NCBI GenBank assembly: GCA_034420475.1
Contig: DAOULH010000102.1
Location: 1 to 64,000, forward strand
DNA: 64,000 nt
Direction: 5' to 3'
DNA from: Bin87 sp034420475
GTDB taxonomy: Bacteria > Chloroflexota > Dehalococcoidia > Lucifugimonadales > UBA3495
Part shown: positions 57,170-64,000 of the stretch, in pieces
Layout: the number at the start of each line of letters is the position of its first letter
Numbering within the stretch: position 1 is the first letter of the stretch
Position numbers and translations under genes: made by a program
The notes under the pieces: model-generated
The model's input: the letters and a program-made list of their open reading frames with translations, nothing else
The model's database searches: none
What the model was told of the DNA's origin: nothing

Positions 57170-57892
57170 GTGGCCCACCTCAGCGGCGACGAAAAGCGGC
57201 GTTACGTGGCGGAGATGTTCGCGCGCATCTCGCCGCGCTACGACCTGATGAACTCGCTGATGACCGGCGGCCTGCACCACCGGTGGAAGCGGACAACCGC
57301 CAGACTGACCGCGGGGATCGCCGCCGGCCCGGCTTTGGACGTAGCCACCGGCACCGGCGATCTGGCTTTCGCCTTGGCAGACTGCCCCAACGTCACGGAA
57401 GTGGTGGGTGTTGACCTTTTGCCCGAGATGCTGACCATCGCCAATCGGCGGCGGGCTGCCGATTCCGCTCACGGGAATGTCGTGCAGTTCGTCCAGGGCG
57501 ACGCGCTGCGGTTGCCTTTCCCGGCTGGATCGTTCGTGGGCGCCACCGCCGGCTTCAGCCTCCGCAACATGCCGGACGTGCCGGCCGCGATTCGGGAGAT
57601 GGCGAGGGTCGTTGCGCCCGGCGGGCGGGTAACCACCCTGGAGTTGACGCCGATGGCCCCGGGAATCGCGTCCGGCATGGGCCGTTTCTATTTCCGCCGC
57701 CTGGTTCCGCTGATGGGGCAACTCGTCGCCGGTGATCGGGCCGCTTACACTTACCTTCCCGACAGCGTCGATTATTTCCTTACCGCCGAGGGCCTGGCCG
57801 ACGTGTTCCGCCAGGCCGGACTCGTCAACGTGGGCTATCGTCGCCTGGGGTTCGGAGGCGTGGCGTTGCATTTTGGCGATCAGCCGGCGTGA
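57170..57892 (+). CDS. Demethylmenaquinone methyltransferase (UbiE/MenG)
   Basis: 240 aa with a GTG start, 2 bases after the previous stop. MFARISPRYDLMNSLMTGGL is the family's N-terminal signature, SAM loop LDVATGTGDLAFAL, then VVGVDLLPEML. C-terminal block YLPDSVDYFLTAEGLADVFR follows. Methylates the naphthoquinone ring in the last step of menaquinone synthesis. Closest neighbours are ubiX- and ubiA-like genes. Confidence 0.93.
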   Translation: MAHLSGDEKRRYVAEMFARISPRYDLMNSLMTGGLHHRWKRTTARLTAGIAAGPALDVATGTGDLAFALADCPNVTEVVGVDLLPEMLTIANRRRAADSAHGNVVQFVQGDALRLPFPAGSFVGATAGFSLRNMPDVPAAIREMARVVAPGGRVTTLELTPMAPGIASGMGRFYFRRLVPLMGQLVAGDRAAYTYLPDSVDYFLTAEGLADVFRQAGLVNVGYRRLGFGGVALHFGDQPA

Positions 57893-58025
57893 GGCGCCAG
57901 GCTGAACCAGGCTGTTGTATTTACGCCGTCTCAATTCATTGAAATACCATCTCAGTTCCAGCATACTTTTCGTATAGTTGCCATTTGGCGCCGTCAACCG
58001 GCGCGCCAGGCACACAGGAGGCGGC

Positions 58026-58745
58026 TTGGGTTCCGAAATGCAGCAGCCGTTTGGTCAGGCTGAGCGAGAGAAGCCGACCATAGGACGGCGTATCGAAGGT
58101 CATTTTCAGGGCAGGATCCTCGCCGGCCTGATGCAGTTGGTGCCAATCCTGGTCACCGTGTTTGTACTGGCATTCATCATTGGCTACGCTAACCGCTTTG
58201 TCAGGCCCATGCCTTTTGTAAATGGTCAGCCCTGGGACTTCCCCGGCATCGGATTGATAGCGATCATTGCCATCTTCTACTTGGTTGGACTGCTGGTTTC
58301 GGTCACAGTCGGTCAGCGCGTCATGGACGGCATGAATTTTGCGCTCAGCAAGGTGCCGGTGGTCAAGACCATATTCGGCGTTACGGAACAGGCGACTACG
58401 CTGCTGGCGTCGGACTACAACTTCAGCCGGGTTGTTTTCCTGGAGTGGCCCCGCGAGGGGATGGTGGCCATCGGATTCGTGACCGGTCGCGCTTTTTCCC
58501 AGAGCGGAGACCATTCCCTGGCAATTGTTTACATACCCACCGTACCCAATCCGACCTCCGGCAACATGGCCTTTGTCAACGAAGACGATCTTTTCGAGAC
58601 CGACCTCACCGTGGAAAACGCTATCAAGCTGATCTTCTCCGGGGGTATAGTATTACCGGATCGGTTGGCGTTGGCGCGTCTGCCGCGTGAGGTTGAGTCC
58701 AGGGAGCGCGAGTTTATCGGCCGCTTCGAGACCACTCCCGAATGA
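58026..58745 (+). CDS. DUF502 membrane protein
   Basis: 239 aa from a TTG at 58026, which has AGGAGG four bases upstream; an ATG at 58038 is the alternative. Two membrane helices near the N-terminus (about residues 30-50 and 78-95), the first followed by a short periplasmic loop (MPFVNGQPWDFPG). Then the DUF502-type region VVFLEWPREGMVAIGFVTG and IVYIPTVPNPTSG. Family function is unknown. Overlaps the start of gatB by four bases. Confidence 0.85.
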   Translation: MGSEMQQPFGQAEREKPTIGRRIEGHFQGRILAGLMQLVPILVTVFVLAFIIGYANRFVRPMPFVNGQPWDFPGIGLIAIIAIFYLVGLLVSVTVGQRVMDGMNFALSKVPVVKTIFGVTEQATTLLASDYNFSRVVFLEWPREGMVAIGFVTGRAFSQSGDHSLAIVYIPTVPNPTSGNMAFVNEDDLFETDLTVENAIKLIFSGGIVLPDRLALARLPREVESREREFIGRFETTPE

Positions 58746-60295
58746 GCGTCGGGCCGGGAACGAGAAACGGATACCGGATAATCAGCGGAGACGATAGAGC
58801 AGTGGATTACGAAACCGTCATCGGCCTTGAGGTGCACGTCCAGCTGGACACGCGGAGCAAAATGTTCTGTGGGTGTCCTGCTGATTACCAGACGGCCGAA
58901 CCCAACACCCGCACCTGCCCGGTGTGCCTGGGCCTGCCCGGCGCGCTGCCCGTCATCAATCGACGGGCCGTGGAGTACACCGTGATGACGGGCCTGGCCC
59001 TGCACTGCCGGATACCCGAGTTCACCAAGTTTGACCGGAAGAACTACCCCTATCCGGACCTGATGAAGGGATACCAGATTTCCCAGTACGACCTGCCGCT
59101 GGCGCTGAACGGCTACCTGGAGATTGACGGCGATCCCGACCTGGAGTACGGGCGGCGGCCCATTGGCGTGGAACGTGTGCACCTCGAAGAGGACGTCGCC
59201 AAGATGCAACACTTCCCCGCGTCCCCGGACAATCACGCCGAGGGTTATTCGCTGGTGGACGTGAACCGTTCCGGCGTGCCGCTCATGGAGATTGTCAGCA
59301 AACCCGACCTGCGCTCTCCCGAAGAAGCCCGCCAATACCTGACCTCGCTGCACTCGATGGTCCAGTATCTGGGCGTTTCCACGGGGAATATGCAGGATGG
59401 CAACTTCCGCTGCGACGCCAATGTCAGCATCCGGCCCGCTGGCAGCGATGCCTTCGGCACCCGCACCGAAGTCAAGAACATGAACAGCTTCCGGTCCGTT
59501 TACCTGGCCTTGGAATATGAGGTGGAGCGGCAACGGCGCGTGGTCGAGGACGGCGGAACCGTGGCGCAGGAAACCCGCGGGTGGGTGGATGACCGGGGCG
59601 TGACGGTGTCACAGCGCAGCAAGGAATACGCCCACGACTATCGTTACTTTCCCGAGCCTGACCTCCCGCCGCTGAACGTCGGCTCCGAGTGGGTGGACCG
59701 GCTGGAGTCGGCTCTGCCCGAATTGGCGCCGCAGCGCAAGGCCCGATTCCAGGAGGAATACGAGCTATCCGAATACGATGCCGACCAGCTGACGGTCTCC
59801 CGGCCTATGGCAGACTACTTCGAAGCAACGGCGGCGTTGATGAGCGAGACGACGAACCGACCGGCCGCCGCCAAGGAGATCGCCAACTGGATGACCGGCG
59901 ATCTATCGTACCTGCTGAATCAGGACCATCGCGATATTGCAGACTGCCCCGTGAATCCGAGCGGATTGTCGGAGCTGTTGGGCCTGATCGCTGACGGCAC
60001 CCTGTCCACTTCGCTGGCGAAGACAGTGTTGGAGCAGATGTACGCTACCGGCGCTCCCGCGCCGGAGATCGTGCGGGAGCAGGGATTGGCGCAAATCAGC
60101 GACACCGGCGCGATTGAGGCGGCGGTTGCTGAGGCGATTGCCGCCAATCCCAAAGCCGTCGCGGACTACCTGGGCGGAAAGGAAACCGCCGCGCGTTTCC
60201 TGATGGGACAGGTCATGCGCATCACCAAGGGGCAAGCACAACCGGAACTGGCCCTGCAACTGGTTCAGGCCGGGCTCGAGGCCCAGCGGCCGTAG
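58742..60295 (+). CDS. gatB: Aspartyl/glutamyl-tRNA amidotransferase subunit B
   Basis: 517 aa from ATG 58742 (overlapping the DUF502 stop); a GTG at 58802 would give VDYETVIGLEVHVQLDTRSK, the usual start of the family, and may be the true start. CGCPADYQTAEPNTRTCPVC is the zinc site; RKNYPYPDLMKGYQISQYD and VDVNRSGVPLMEIVSKPDLR are diagnostic. GatB forms the GatCAB amidotransferase that turns Glu-tRNA(Gln) and Asp-tRNA(Asn) into the amides. gatA and gatC are not next to it, so they lie elsewhere. Confidence 0.93.
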   Translation: MSVGPGTRNGYRIISGDDRAVDYETVIGLEVHVQLDTRSKMFCGCPADYQTAEPNTRTCPVCLGLPGALPVINRRAVEYTVMTGLALHCRIPEFTKFDRKNYPYPDLMKGYQISQYDLPLALNGYLEIDGDPDLEYGRRPIGVERVHLEEDVAKMQHFPASPDNHAEGYSLVDVNRSGVPLMEIVSKPDLRSPEEARQYLTSLHSMVQYLGVSTGNMQDGNFRCDANVSIRPAGSDAFGTRTEVKNMNSFRSVYLALEYEVERQRRVVEDGGTVAQETRGWVDDRGVTVSQRSKEYAHDYRYFPEPDLPPLNVGSEWVDRLESALPELAPQRKARFQEEYELSEYDADQLTVSRPMADYFEATAALMSETTNRPAAAKEIANWMTGDLSYLLNQDHRDIADCPVNPSGLSELLGLIADGTLSTSLAKTVLEQMYATGAPAPEIVREQGLAQISDTGAIEAAVAEAIAANPKAVADYLGGKETAARFLMGQVMRITKGQAQPELALQLVQAGLEAQRP

Positions 60296-60331
60296 CGTGG
60301 TACGTGGTACAATGGCCACCGGAGAATCGCG

Positions 60332-60544
60332 ATGAGCCTGCTCAACATTGCCCAGATTGTCACGTCGGTTGTGTTGGTCCTGATCATTCTGTCCCAGGTC
60401 CGGGAGGCCGGGAGCGGGATGTTCGGCAGCGCCCAGAACACCGTGCGCACGCGAAGAGGACTGGAACGCACCATGTTCCAGTTGACCGTCGCATTGATCG
60501 TGGTGTTTCTGCTGGTATCGGTCCTGAGCGCTCGTTTTACCTGA
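60332..60544 (+). CDS. secG: Protein-export membrane protein SecG
   Basis: 70 aa, right size. Two membrane helices (about 3-20 and 48-66) joined by the cytosolic loop REAGSGMFGSAQNTVRTRRG, a standard SecG loop with GS.N. Accessory subunit of the SecYEG channel. ATG preceded by a weak GGAGA. Confidence 0.9.
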   Translation: MSLLNIAQIVTSVVLVLIILSQVREAGSGMFGSAQNTVRTRRGLERTMFQLTVALIVVFLLVSVLSARFT

Positions 60545-60554
60545 TTCCGAATGC

Positions 60555-61442
60555 GTGATCGCATTGGGCCGGGCCCGAGTGTCTGATCCGCCCATAGTTC
60601 TCACCACCGACTTTGGCCTCGCCGATGCCTATGTGGGCATGATGCGCGGGGTCATTTTTTCGATTAATCCGCAGGCGGCCGTCATCGATCTGACCCACGG
60701 CATCGGCCCGCAGGACGTGCGCCACGGAGCCGTGGCCCTTGCGGACGCGCATACCTACTTTCCCGACGGCAGCATTTTCGTCGCCGTGGTGGACCCCGGG
60801 GTGGGCACCGACCGACCGGCTATCCTCCTGGAAACGCCGCACCACCGCTTCGTTGCGCCGGACAATGGGCTCTTGACCCTGGTGTGCCGGCGATACGATC
60901 CCGGCTTCGGCACGGCCGACCTTCCCGGACCAGCTCCGGCGCCCGACGGTTGCCGGGCCTGGCGGTTGACCAACTCCGCGTATTGGCGCCATCCCGTCAG
61001 CGCCACGTTCCACGGCCGCGACGTTTTCGCGCCGGCGGCTGCACACCTGTCGATCGGAGTGACACCTGACGCGCTGGGGGATCCGACAACCAGCATCACC
61101 GCCCTGTCGTTACCGCCCCCGCGACCGGAAGGCAATGCGGTCCGCGGACAGATCATCTTCGCCGATGCCTTTGGAAACCTGGTCAGCGATATCACCGCCG
61201 ACATATTGGCCGACCTGGGTGTGCCGGGCCGGGAATACGAAGCGGTGGTCAGCATCGCAGGACAGAGCATTGCCGGCCTGTCCCGGACTTTCCACGACCC
61301 GCCCGGGGGCGGTTTGAGGGCGTTGCTGGGCAGCCACGGGAGGCTGGAGGTAGCGCTGGTGGATGGCAACGCTGGGGTGGCTTTGGGGGTTGGGAGCGGC
61401 GCAAGGGTGACCGTAACCGTCGGAGAGTTCGGTTCAGGTTAG
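60555..61442 (+). CDS. SAM hydroxide adenosyltransferase (DUF62 family)
   Basis: 295 aa from GTG 60555, with a GTG at 60582 as an alternative. TTDFGLADAYVGMM is the SAM-binding start; the hydrolysing triad is Asp80 and Arg87 (VVDPGVGTDR) and His153 (TFHGRDVF), as in the hydroxide-adding enzymes; fluorinases and chlorinases have a different set. Converts SAM plus water to adenosine and methionine. Tail-to-tail with the HEPN gene, overlapping by 9 bases. Confidence 0.9.
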   Translation: MIALGRARVSDPPIVLTTDFGLADAYVGMMRGVIFSINPQAAVIDLTHGIGPQDVRHGAVALADAHTYFPDGSIFVAVVDPGVGTDRPAILLETPHHRFVAPDNGLLTLVCRRYDPGFGTADLPGPAPAPDGCRAWRLTNSAYWRHPVSATFHGRDVFAPAAAHLSIGVTPDALGDPTTSITALSLPPPRPEGNAVRGQIIFADAFGNLVSDITADILADLGVPGREYEAVVSIAGQSIAGLSRTFHDPPGGGLRALLGSHGRLEVALVDGNAGVALGVGSGARVTVTVGEFGSG

Positions 61443-61841
61443 GTCTGCAAACGGTATCCCCGAAGACAGATAGCGCAGGATCCGCTCCAAAAACCGCTCG
61501 GCGCACCGGTGCACGTCCCTTGCATAAACTGCCGAAAATTCCGCTTCCACGTTGTAATCTGCCCTCACTCTCAGGTCATAGAGCCGTCCTACTTCGCTTC
61601 CCCAAAATCCTTCGATCAAACCGTTTCCGATTAGTTGCAAGCCGAATTGTTGGATAACGGCGCCGTGGCTTCTTGGGGCTGTTCCACTGAAGTATCCGAG
61701 CGCAGCTTTGGCTGCGTGAAACACGGCATAGTAAGCGCGAGAGACCGCGTCGGCGTAGCAGTGACGGTGGAAGCATACCGACGCCGCATGTAAGCTGTGC
61801 CTGGCTCGCCGCCACTCCGAAATTGCAAGCGCCCGGTTCAT
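61434..61841 (-). CDS. HEPN-domain protein (toxin half)
   Basis: 135 aa from the ATG at 61841, which overlaps the stop of the MNT-like gene by 4 bases; the open frame continues upstream to 61910. Helical: MNRALAISEWRRARHSLHA, YADAVSRAYYAVFHAAKAAL, then RADYNVEAEFSAVYARDVHR. The AYYAxFH and RxDYN parts are typical of HEPN proteins. HEPN toxins cleave RNA; a full RX4-6H is not certain here. Paired with a nucleotidyltransferase-like antitoxin gene upstream. Confidence 0.78.
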   Translation of the reverse strand: MNRALAISEWRRARHSLHAASVCFHRHCYADAVSRAYYAVFHAAKAALGYFSGTAPRSHGAVIQQFGLQLIGNGLIEGFWGSEVGRLYDLRVRADYNVEAEFSAVYARDVHRCAERFLERILRYLSSGIPFADLT

Positions 61842-62251
61842 GCCAACCTGACGCTGCTGTGCGTCACCGCCTGGAAAATATCCGACCCGATTCGCTCGCA
61901 AAGCGACCATTCGTCACGCGTGTAAACCATGATGACGGGCGCCACGAAGTAGCCCTCCATGTCCACCATGTGGCCCAGCCCTCCCACTGCATCCTTCTGA
62001 AACCAGTCACCTTTGCTGATGATGATCAACGTCCAAAGTCTCGTGCCTGGTCTCAAGTCCCCCCTCGCGCGGGGTCCATAAACCGTTACTTCTTCCACCA
62101 GATCCGAAAACTTTTCATCCAGCCGGGCGCGGTAGGTATCCAGCCAGACTTGCTCGTTTTCCAGCAGGGCAAGTTTGGCGCCGTTCCGTGGTGTACCCGC
62201 ATCCATTGGGAACTCATCATCGATATCCCAATAGTCAAAACTGCCGGTCAT
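61838..62251 (-). CDS. Degenerate MNT-type nucleotidyltransferase (antitoxin half)
   Basis: 137 aa from the ATG at 62251 with GGAGG 4 bases upstream. The nucleotidyltransferase motif is recognisable but damaged: GPRARGDLRPGTRLWT at residues 59-74, where GSxRxG is GPRARG and the two catalytic aspartates of SDxD are replaced (RLWT). The rest (IIISKGDWFQKDAVG, then APVIMVYTRDEW) keeps the fold. Catalytic adenylylation of the HEPN partner is therefore unlikely; it may act by binding only. Stop overlaps the HEPN start. Confidence 0.75.
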   Translation of the reverse strand: MTGSFDYWDIDDEFPMDAGTPRNGAKLALLENEQVWLDTYRARLDEKFSDLVEEVTVYGPRARGDLRPGTRLWTLIIISKGDWFQKDAVGGLGHMVDMEGYFVAPVIMVYTRDEWSLCERIGSDIFQAVTHSSVRLA

Positions 62252-62365
62252 CTTTCCTCCATCAAGCGCAGGCGCATTGAAACGGTCAGGAGCACAGGGT
62301 ATCACACGCTCGGGATTTGCGGCCGCGGGCGCCATGCGTCGTCAACCGACCGGACTTATTTTCTG

Positions 62366-62371
62366 TATAAT
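62366..62371 (+). promoter_or_regulatory. Putative -10 box for E1-alpha gene
   Basis: Perfect TATAAT, 57 bases upstream of the ATG at 62428. No convincing -35 hexamer. AAGGAG at 62415-62420 is the ribosome-binding site. Confidence 0.45.
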
Positions 62372-62427
62372 CCCCAAGTGTCCAAGCTGCGAATCCAACA
62401 CCCAACGGGCACAAGGAGTGTGTTGCC

Positions 62428-63438
62428 ATGGAACTCGACCGCGACACCTTGCTGAAACTCTACCGAACTATGACCACCATCCGGCATTTCGAGGAACGCG
62501 GCGTGCCTGAGACCGGCCAGCGCGGGATGTCGGCGTCGGTCCACTCGTCCGTCGGGCAGGAAGCGGTTCCGACCGGCGTGTGCGCCCACCTGTCCGACGA
62601 CGACTACATTGGCAGTACCCACCGCGGTCACGGTCACTGCATCGCCAAGGGCGTGGATCCCAAGCTGATGATGGCCGAGCTCTTTGGCCGCAGCCATGGT
62701 CCCAACAAGGGCAAGGGCGGTTCCATGCACATTGCCGACATGAGCAAGGGAATGCTGGGAACCAATGGCATCGTGGCCGGCAGCGTTCCTCTGGCCGTGG
62801 GAGCGGCGCTGACTTCCAAGATCCAGAAGCTGGGGCGTGTTGCCGTGGCCTTCTTCGGCGACGGCGGCGCCAACCAGGGAGTGCTCCACGAGTGCATGAA
62901 CCTGGCGTCCGTTTGGAAACTGCCGGTGATCTTCTGCTGTGAGAACAACGGCTACGCCGAATCCACGCCGGTGGAGTACGGCCTATCGGTCGCCAACGTT
63001 GCCGACCGGGCCGCGTCCTACGATATGCCCGGCTTCCACGTGGACGGCATGGACGTGCTGGCGGTGTTTGAAGCGGCCGGAGAAGCCGTGTCTCGCGCCC
63101 GCTCTGGCGACGGGCCGACGCTGCTTGAGGCCCGCACCTATCGCTACTACGGCCACACCGTTTTCGACAACCCGCTGACCTACCGCACCAAGGAGGAAGA
63201 GGATCACTGGCGGTCCCGGGACCCGCTGCTGACCTTCCGCAACCACATGGTCGCCCAGGGCAACGTGATCACCGCCGAGGAGCTGGATCAGATGGACGAA
63301 GAGGCGCGGCAGTTGATGGAAGACGCCGTGGCCTTTGCCGACGCCAGCCCTCTGCCCGAGCCCCACGAGATCTACGAGGACGTGTACGCCGATTACCCGG
63401 TGGACATGATGCGGCGGGGCGCGAATATGCCGGTGTAG
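62428..63438 (+). CDS. ThDP-dependent dehydrogenase E1 alpha subunit
   Basis: 336 aa of the acetoin/pyruvate dehydrogenase E1-alpha type. GQEAVPTGVCAHLSDDDYIG, THRGHGHCIAKG, and the diphosphate motif FFGDGGANQG followed by FCCENNGYAES are present, with the later RTYRYYGHTVFD phosphoryl-loop region. It decarboxylates a 2-oxo acid and passes the acyl group to a lipoyl E2. The E1-beta and E2 genes are not in the window; the next genes are unrelated, so partners may be further right or elsewhere. Confidence 0.9.
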   Translation: MELDRDTLLKLYRTMTTIRHFEERGVPETGQRGMSASVHSSVGQEAVPTGVCAHLSDDDYIGSTHRGHGHCIAKGVDPKLMMAELFGRSHGPNKGKGGSMHIADMSKGMLGTNGIVAGSVPLAVGAALTSKIQKLGRVAVAFFGDGGANQGVLHECMNLASVWKLPVIFCCENNGYAESTPVEYGLSVANVADRAASYDMPGFHVDGMDVLAVFEAAGEAVSRARSGDGPTLLEARTYRYYGHTVFDNPLTYRTKEEEDHWRSRDPLLTFRNHMVAQGNVITAEELDQMDEEARQLMEDAVAFADASPLPEPHEIYEDVYADYPVDMMRRGANMPV

Positions 63439-63469
63439 CGTCCACGGACCGGCGCCGGAGGCAAAGCGA

Positions 63470-63745
63470 ATGGTCAGGCCGGATTCCGGTCCCGAGGAAC
63501 GGGACGCATTTGCCGAAAGCATTTACCGCGAACGGGTAAAGCCAATGCTGACTGACGCTGATGACGGCAAGTTTGTCGTTATCGACCTCAACAGCGGTGA
63601 CTACGAGGTTGACGACTACGAGATACAGGCTGATATCAGGCTTTTGGAACGCCGGCCTGACGCCGACCTGTACTCGTTCTTTGATGGCAAACCCCACATT
63701 ATCTACATCGGAGGGAGTTCGTTCGTATTAGAGCCTCCCTTCTGA
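63470..63745 (+). CDS. Small module protein (SGDYE family)
   Basis: 91 aa, with GGAGG about 9 bases before the ATG. Contains IYRERVKPMLTDADDGKFVV and LNSGDYEVDDYE, then RLLERRPDADLYSFF. The same pattern recurs in the next gene and as the C-terminal tail of the PEP-mutase-family enzyme at 18932-20086. Likely compact alpha/beta domain; no known motif of catalysis. Function unknown; an association with retropepsin-like proteases is inferred from the other locus. Confidence 0.7.
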   Translation: MVRPDSGPEERDAFAESIYRERVKPMLTDADDGKFVVIDLNSGDYEVDDYEIQADIRLLERRPDADLYSFFDGKPHIIYIGGSSFVLEPPF

Positions 63746-63784
63746 TGCGTGGTACAGCAAGGCAGAAATACAGGAGTACTCAGG

Positions 63785-64000
63785 ATGGCGCACCTTACCC
63801 TAACCTCAGCCGAAGTCTCGGCGCTGGGCAAAAAAATCTACCAGGAAAAAATCAGGCCCAGGATGACCGAATCGGACATCGGCAAGTACGTAATCGTAGA
63901 TGTGGACAGCGGCGATTACGAGATCGACGAAAGGGCCGTTGCGGCCAGCGCGAGGTTGCGGGAAAGGAAGCCGGACGCCTTTGGATACGGTTTGCGCGTG
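63785..64000 (+). CDS. Small module protein (SGDYE family), partial
   Basis: 72 codons to the window edge, still open. ATG with AGGAG about 9 bases upstream. Reads ALGKKIYQEKIRPRMTESDI, GKYVIVDVDSGDYEIDE, then RLRERKPDAFGYGLRV, so it is a closer match to the fused tail at 19829-20086 than the preceding gene is (FGYGLRV versus VHMIRIG). 39 bases after the previous copy. What follows the edge is not seen; a retropepsin-like gene would fit the pattern. Confidence 0.7.
   Translation, partial: MAHLTLTSAEVSALGKKIYQEKIRPRMTESDIGKYVIVDVDSGDYEIDERAVAASARLRERKPDAFGYGLRV

Overview
The window is GC-rich bacterial chromosome, gene-dense, with no rRNA and one tRNA. Gene content points to a bacterium of the Chloroflexota, perhaps a SAR202 or Dehalococcoidia relative. 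It combines an F420-type (Ddn-like) oxidoreductase, UbiD/UbiA/UbiX/UbiE-type menaquinone genes, a full squalene-hopene operon, CaiB-type CoA transferase, amidating-lyase-like NHL propellers and DUF2157/GDYXXLXY membrane proteins. This placement is inferred from family content and not proven by a marker gene.

Layout. 1-10.6 kb (mostly minus strand): adenine phosphoribosyltransferase, a thioredoxin/NHL-propeller protein whose reading frame crosses a TGA at the first Cys of its CxxC motif (probable selenoprotein with a SECIS-like hairpin), a fused MNT-HEPN protein, two tandem dienelactone hydrolases, a GSA-aminomutase-like enzyme joined in frame to an antitoxin-like segment, its toxin partner and an MFS permease. 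10.8-14.5 kb: SMP-30 and NHL propellers, an AAC(6')-like acetyltransferase and small unknown genes. 14.5-23.4 kb: CaiB/BaiF CoA transferase, a type II fatty-acid block (two MaoC hotdog proteins, plsX, fabG), a PEP-mutase/isocitrate-lyase enzyme carrying a C-terminal small-protein module followed by a retropepsin-like protease, and a DUF2157-GDYXXLXY pair. 23.5-27 kb: phosphodiesterase, nucleoside hydrolase, epimerase.

27.1-38 kb is one long minus-strand hopanoid operon. Its order of transcription is polyprenyl synthase, hpnH, hpnG, hpnA, shc, yjbQ, hpnC, hpnD, hpnE, class II aldolase. A near-consensus promoter (TTGACA-17-TACATT) overlapping an inverted repeat lies in front of it. 38.4-40.4 kb holds a threonine-synthase-like enzyme, a NIL-domain protein and a MoaD/ThiS-like protein ending in GGLT, which suggests thiocarboxylate-based sulfur transfer. 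Then come tRNA-Thr(CGU), a HpcH aldolase, two VapBC-type toxin-antitoxin pairs, a methyltransferase-HNH fusion, a flavin-dependent halogenase-like protein and a ThDP enzyme. 49.7-52.1 kb encodes a lipoprotein with about 20 GLUG repeats.

52.3-64 kb is on the plus strand apart from one toxin-antitoxin pair: F420-type oxidoreductase, zinc-ribbon protein, ubiD-ubiA-ubiX-DHFR-like-ubiE (menaquinone), DUF502, gatB, secG, SAM hydroxide adenosyltransferase, an E1-alpha dehydrogenase subunit, and two more copies of the small-protein module at the right edge. A split MNT/HEPN pair on the minus strand has a degenerate MNT active site.

Short interspersed repeats are abundant: a ~107-bp element with inverted ends (3 copies), CATTGCGAG-type elements (4 sites), palindromic 30-mers and CATTCCCGC hairpins. 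They occupy most of the longer intergenic gaps.
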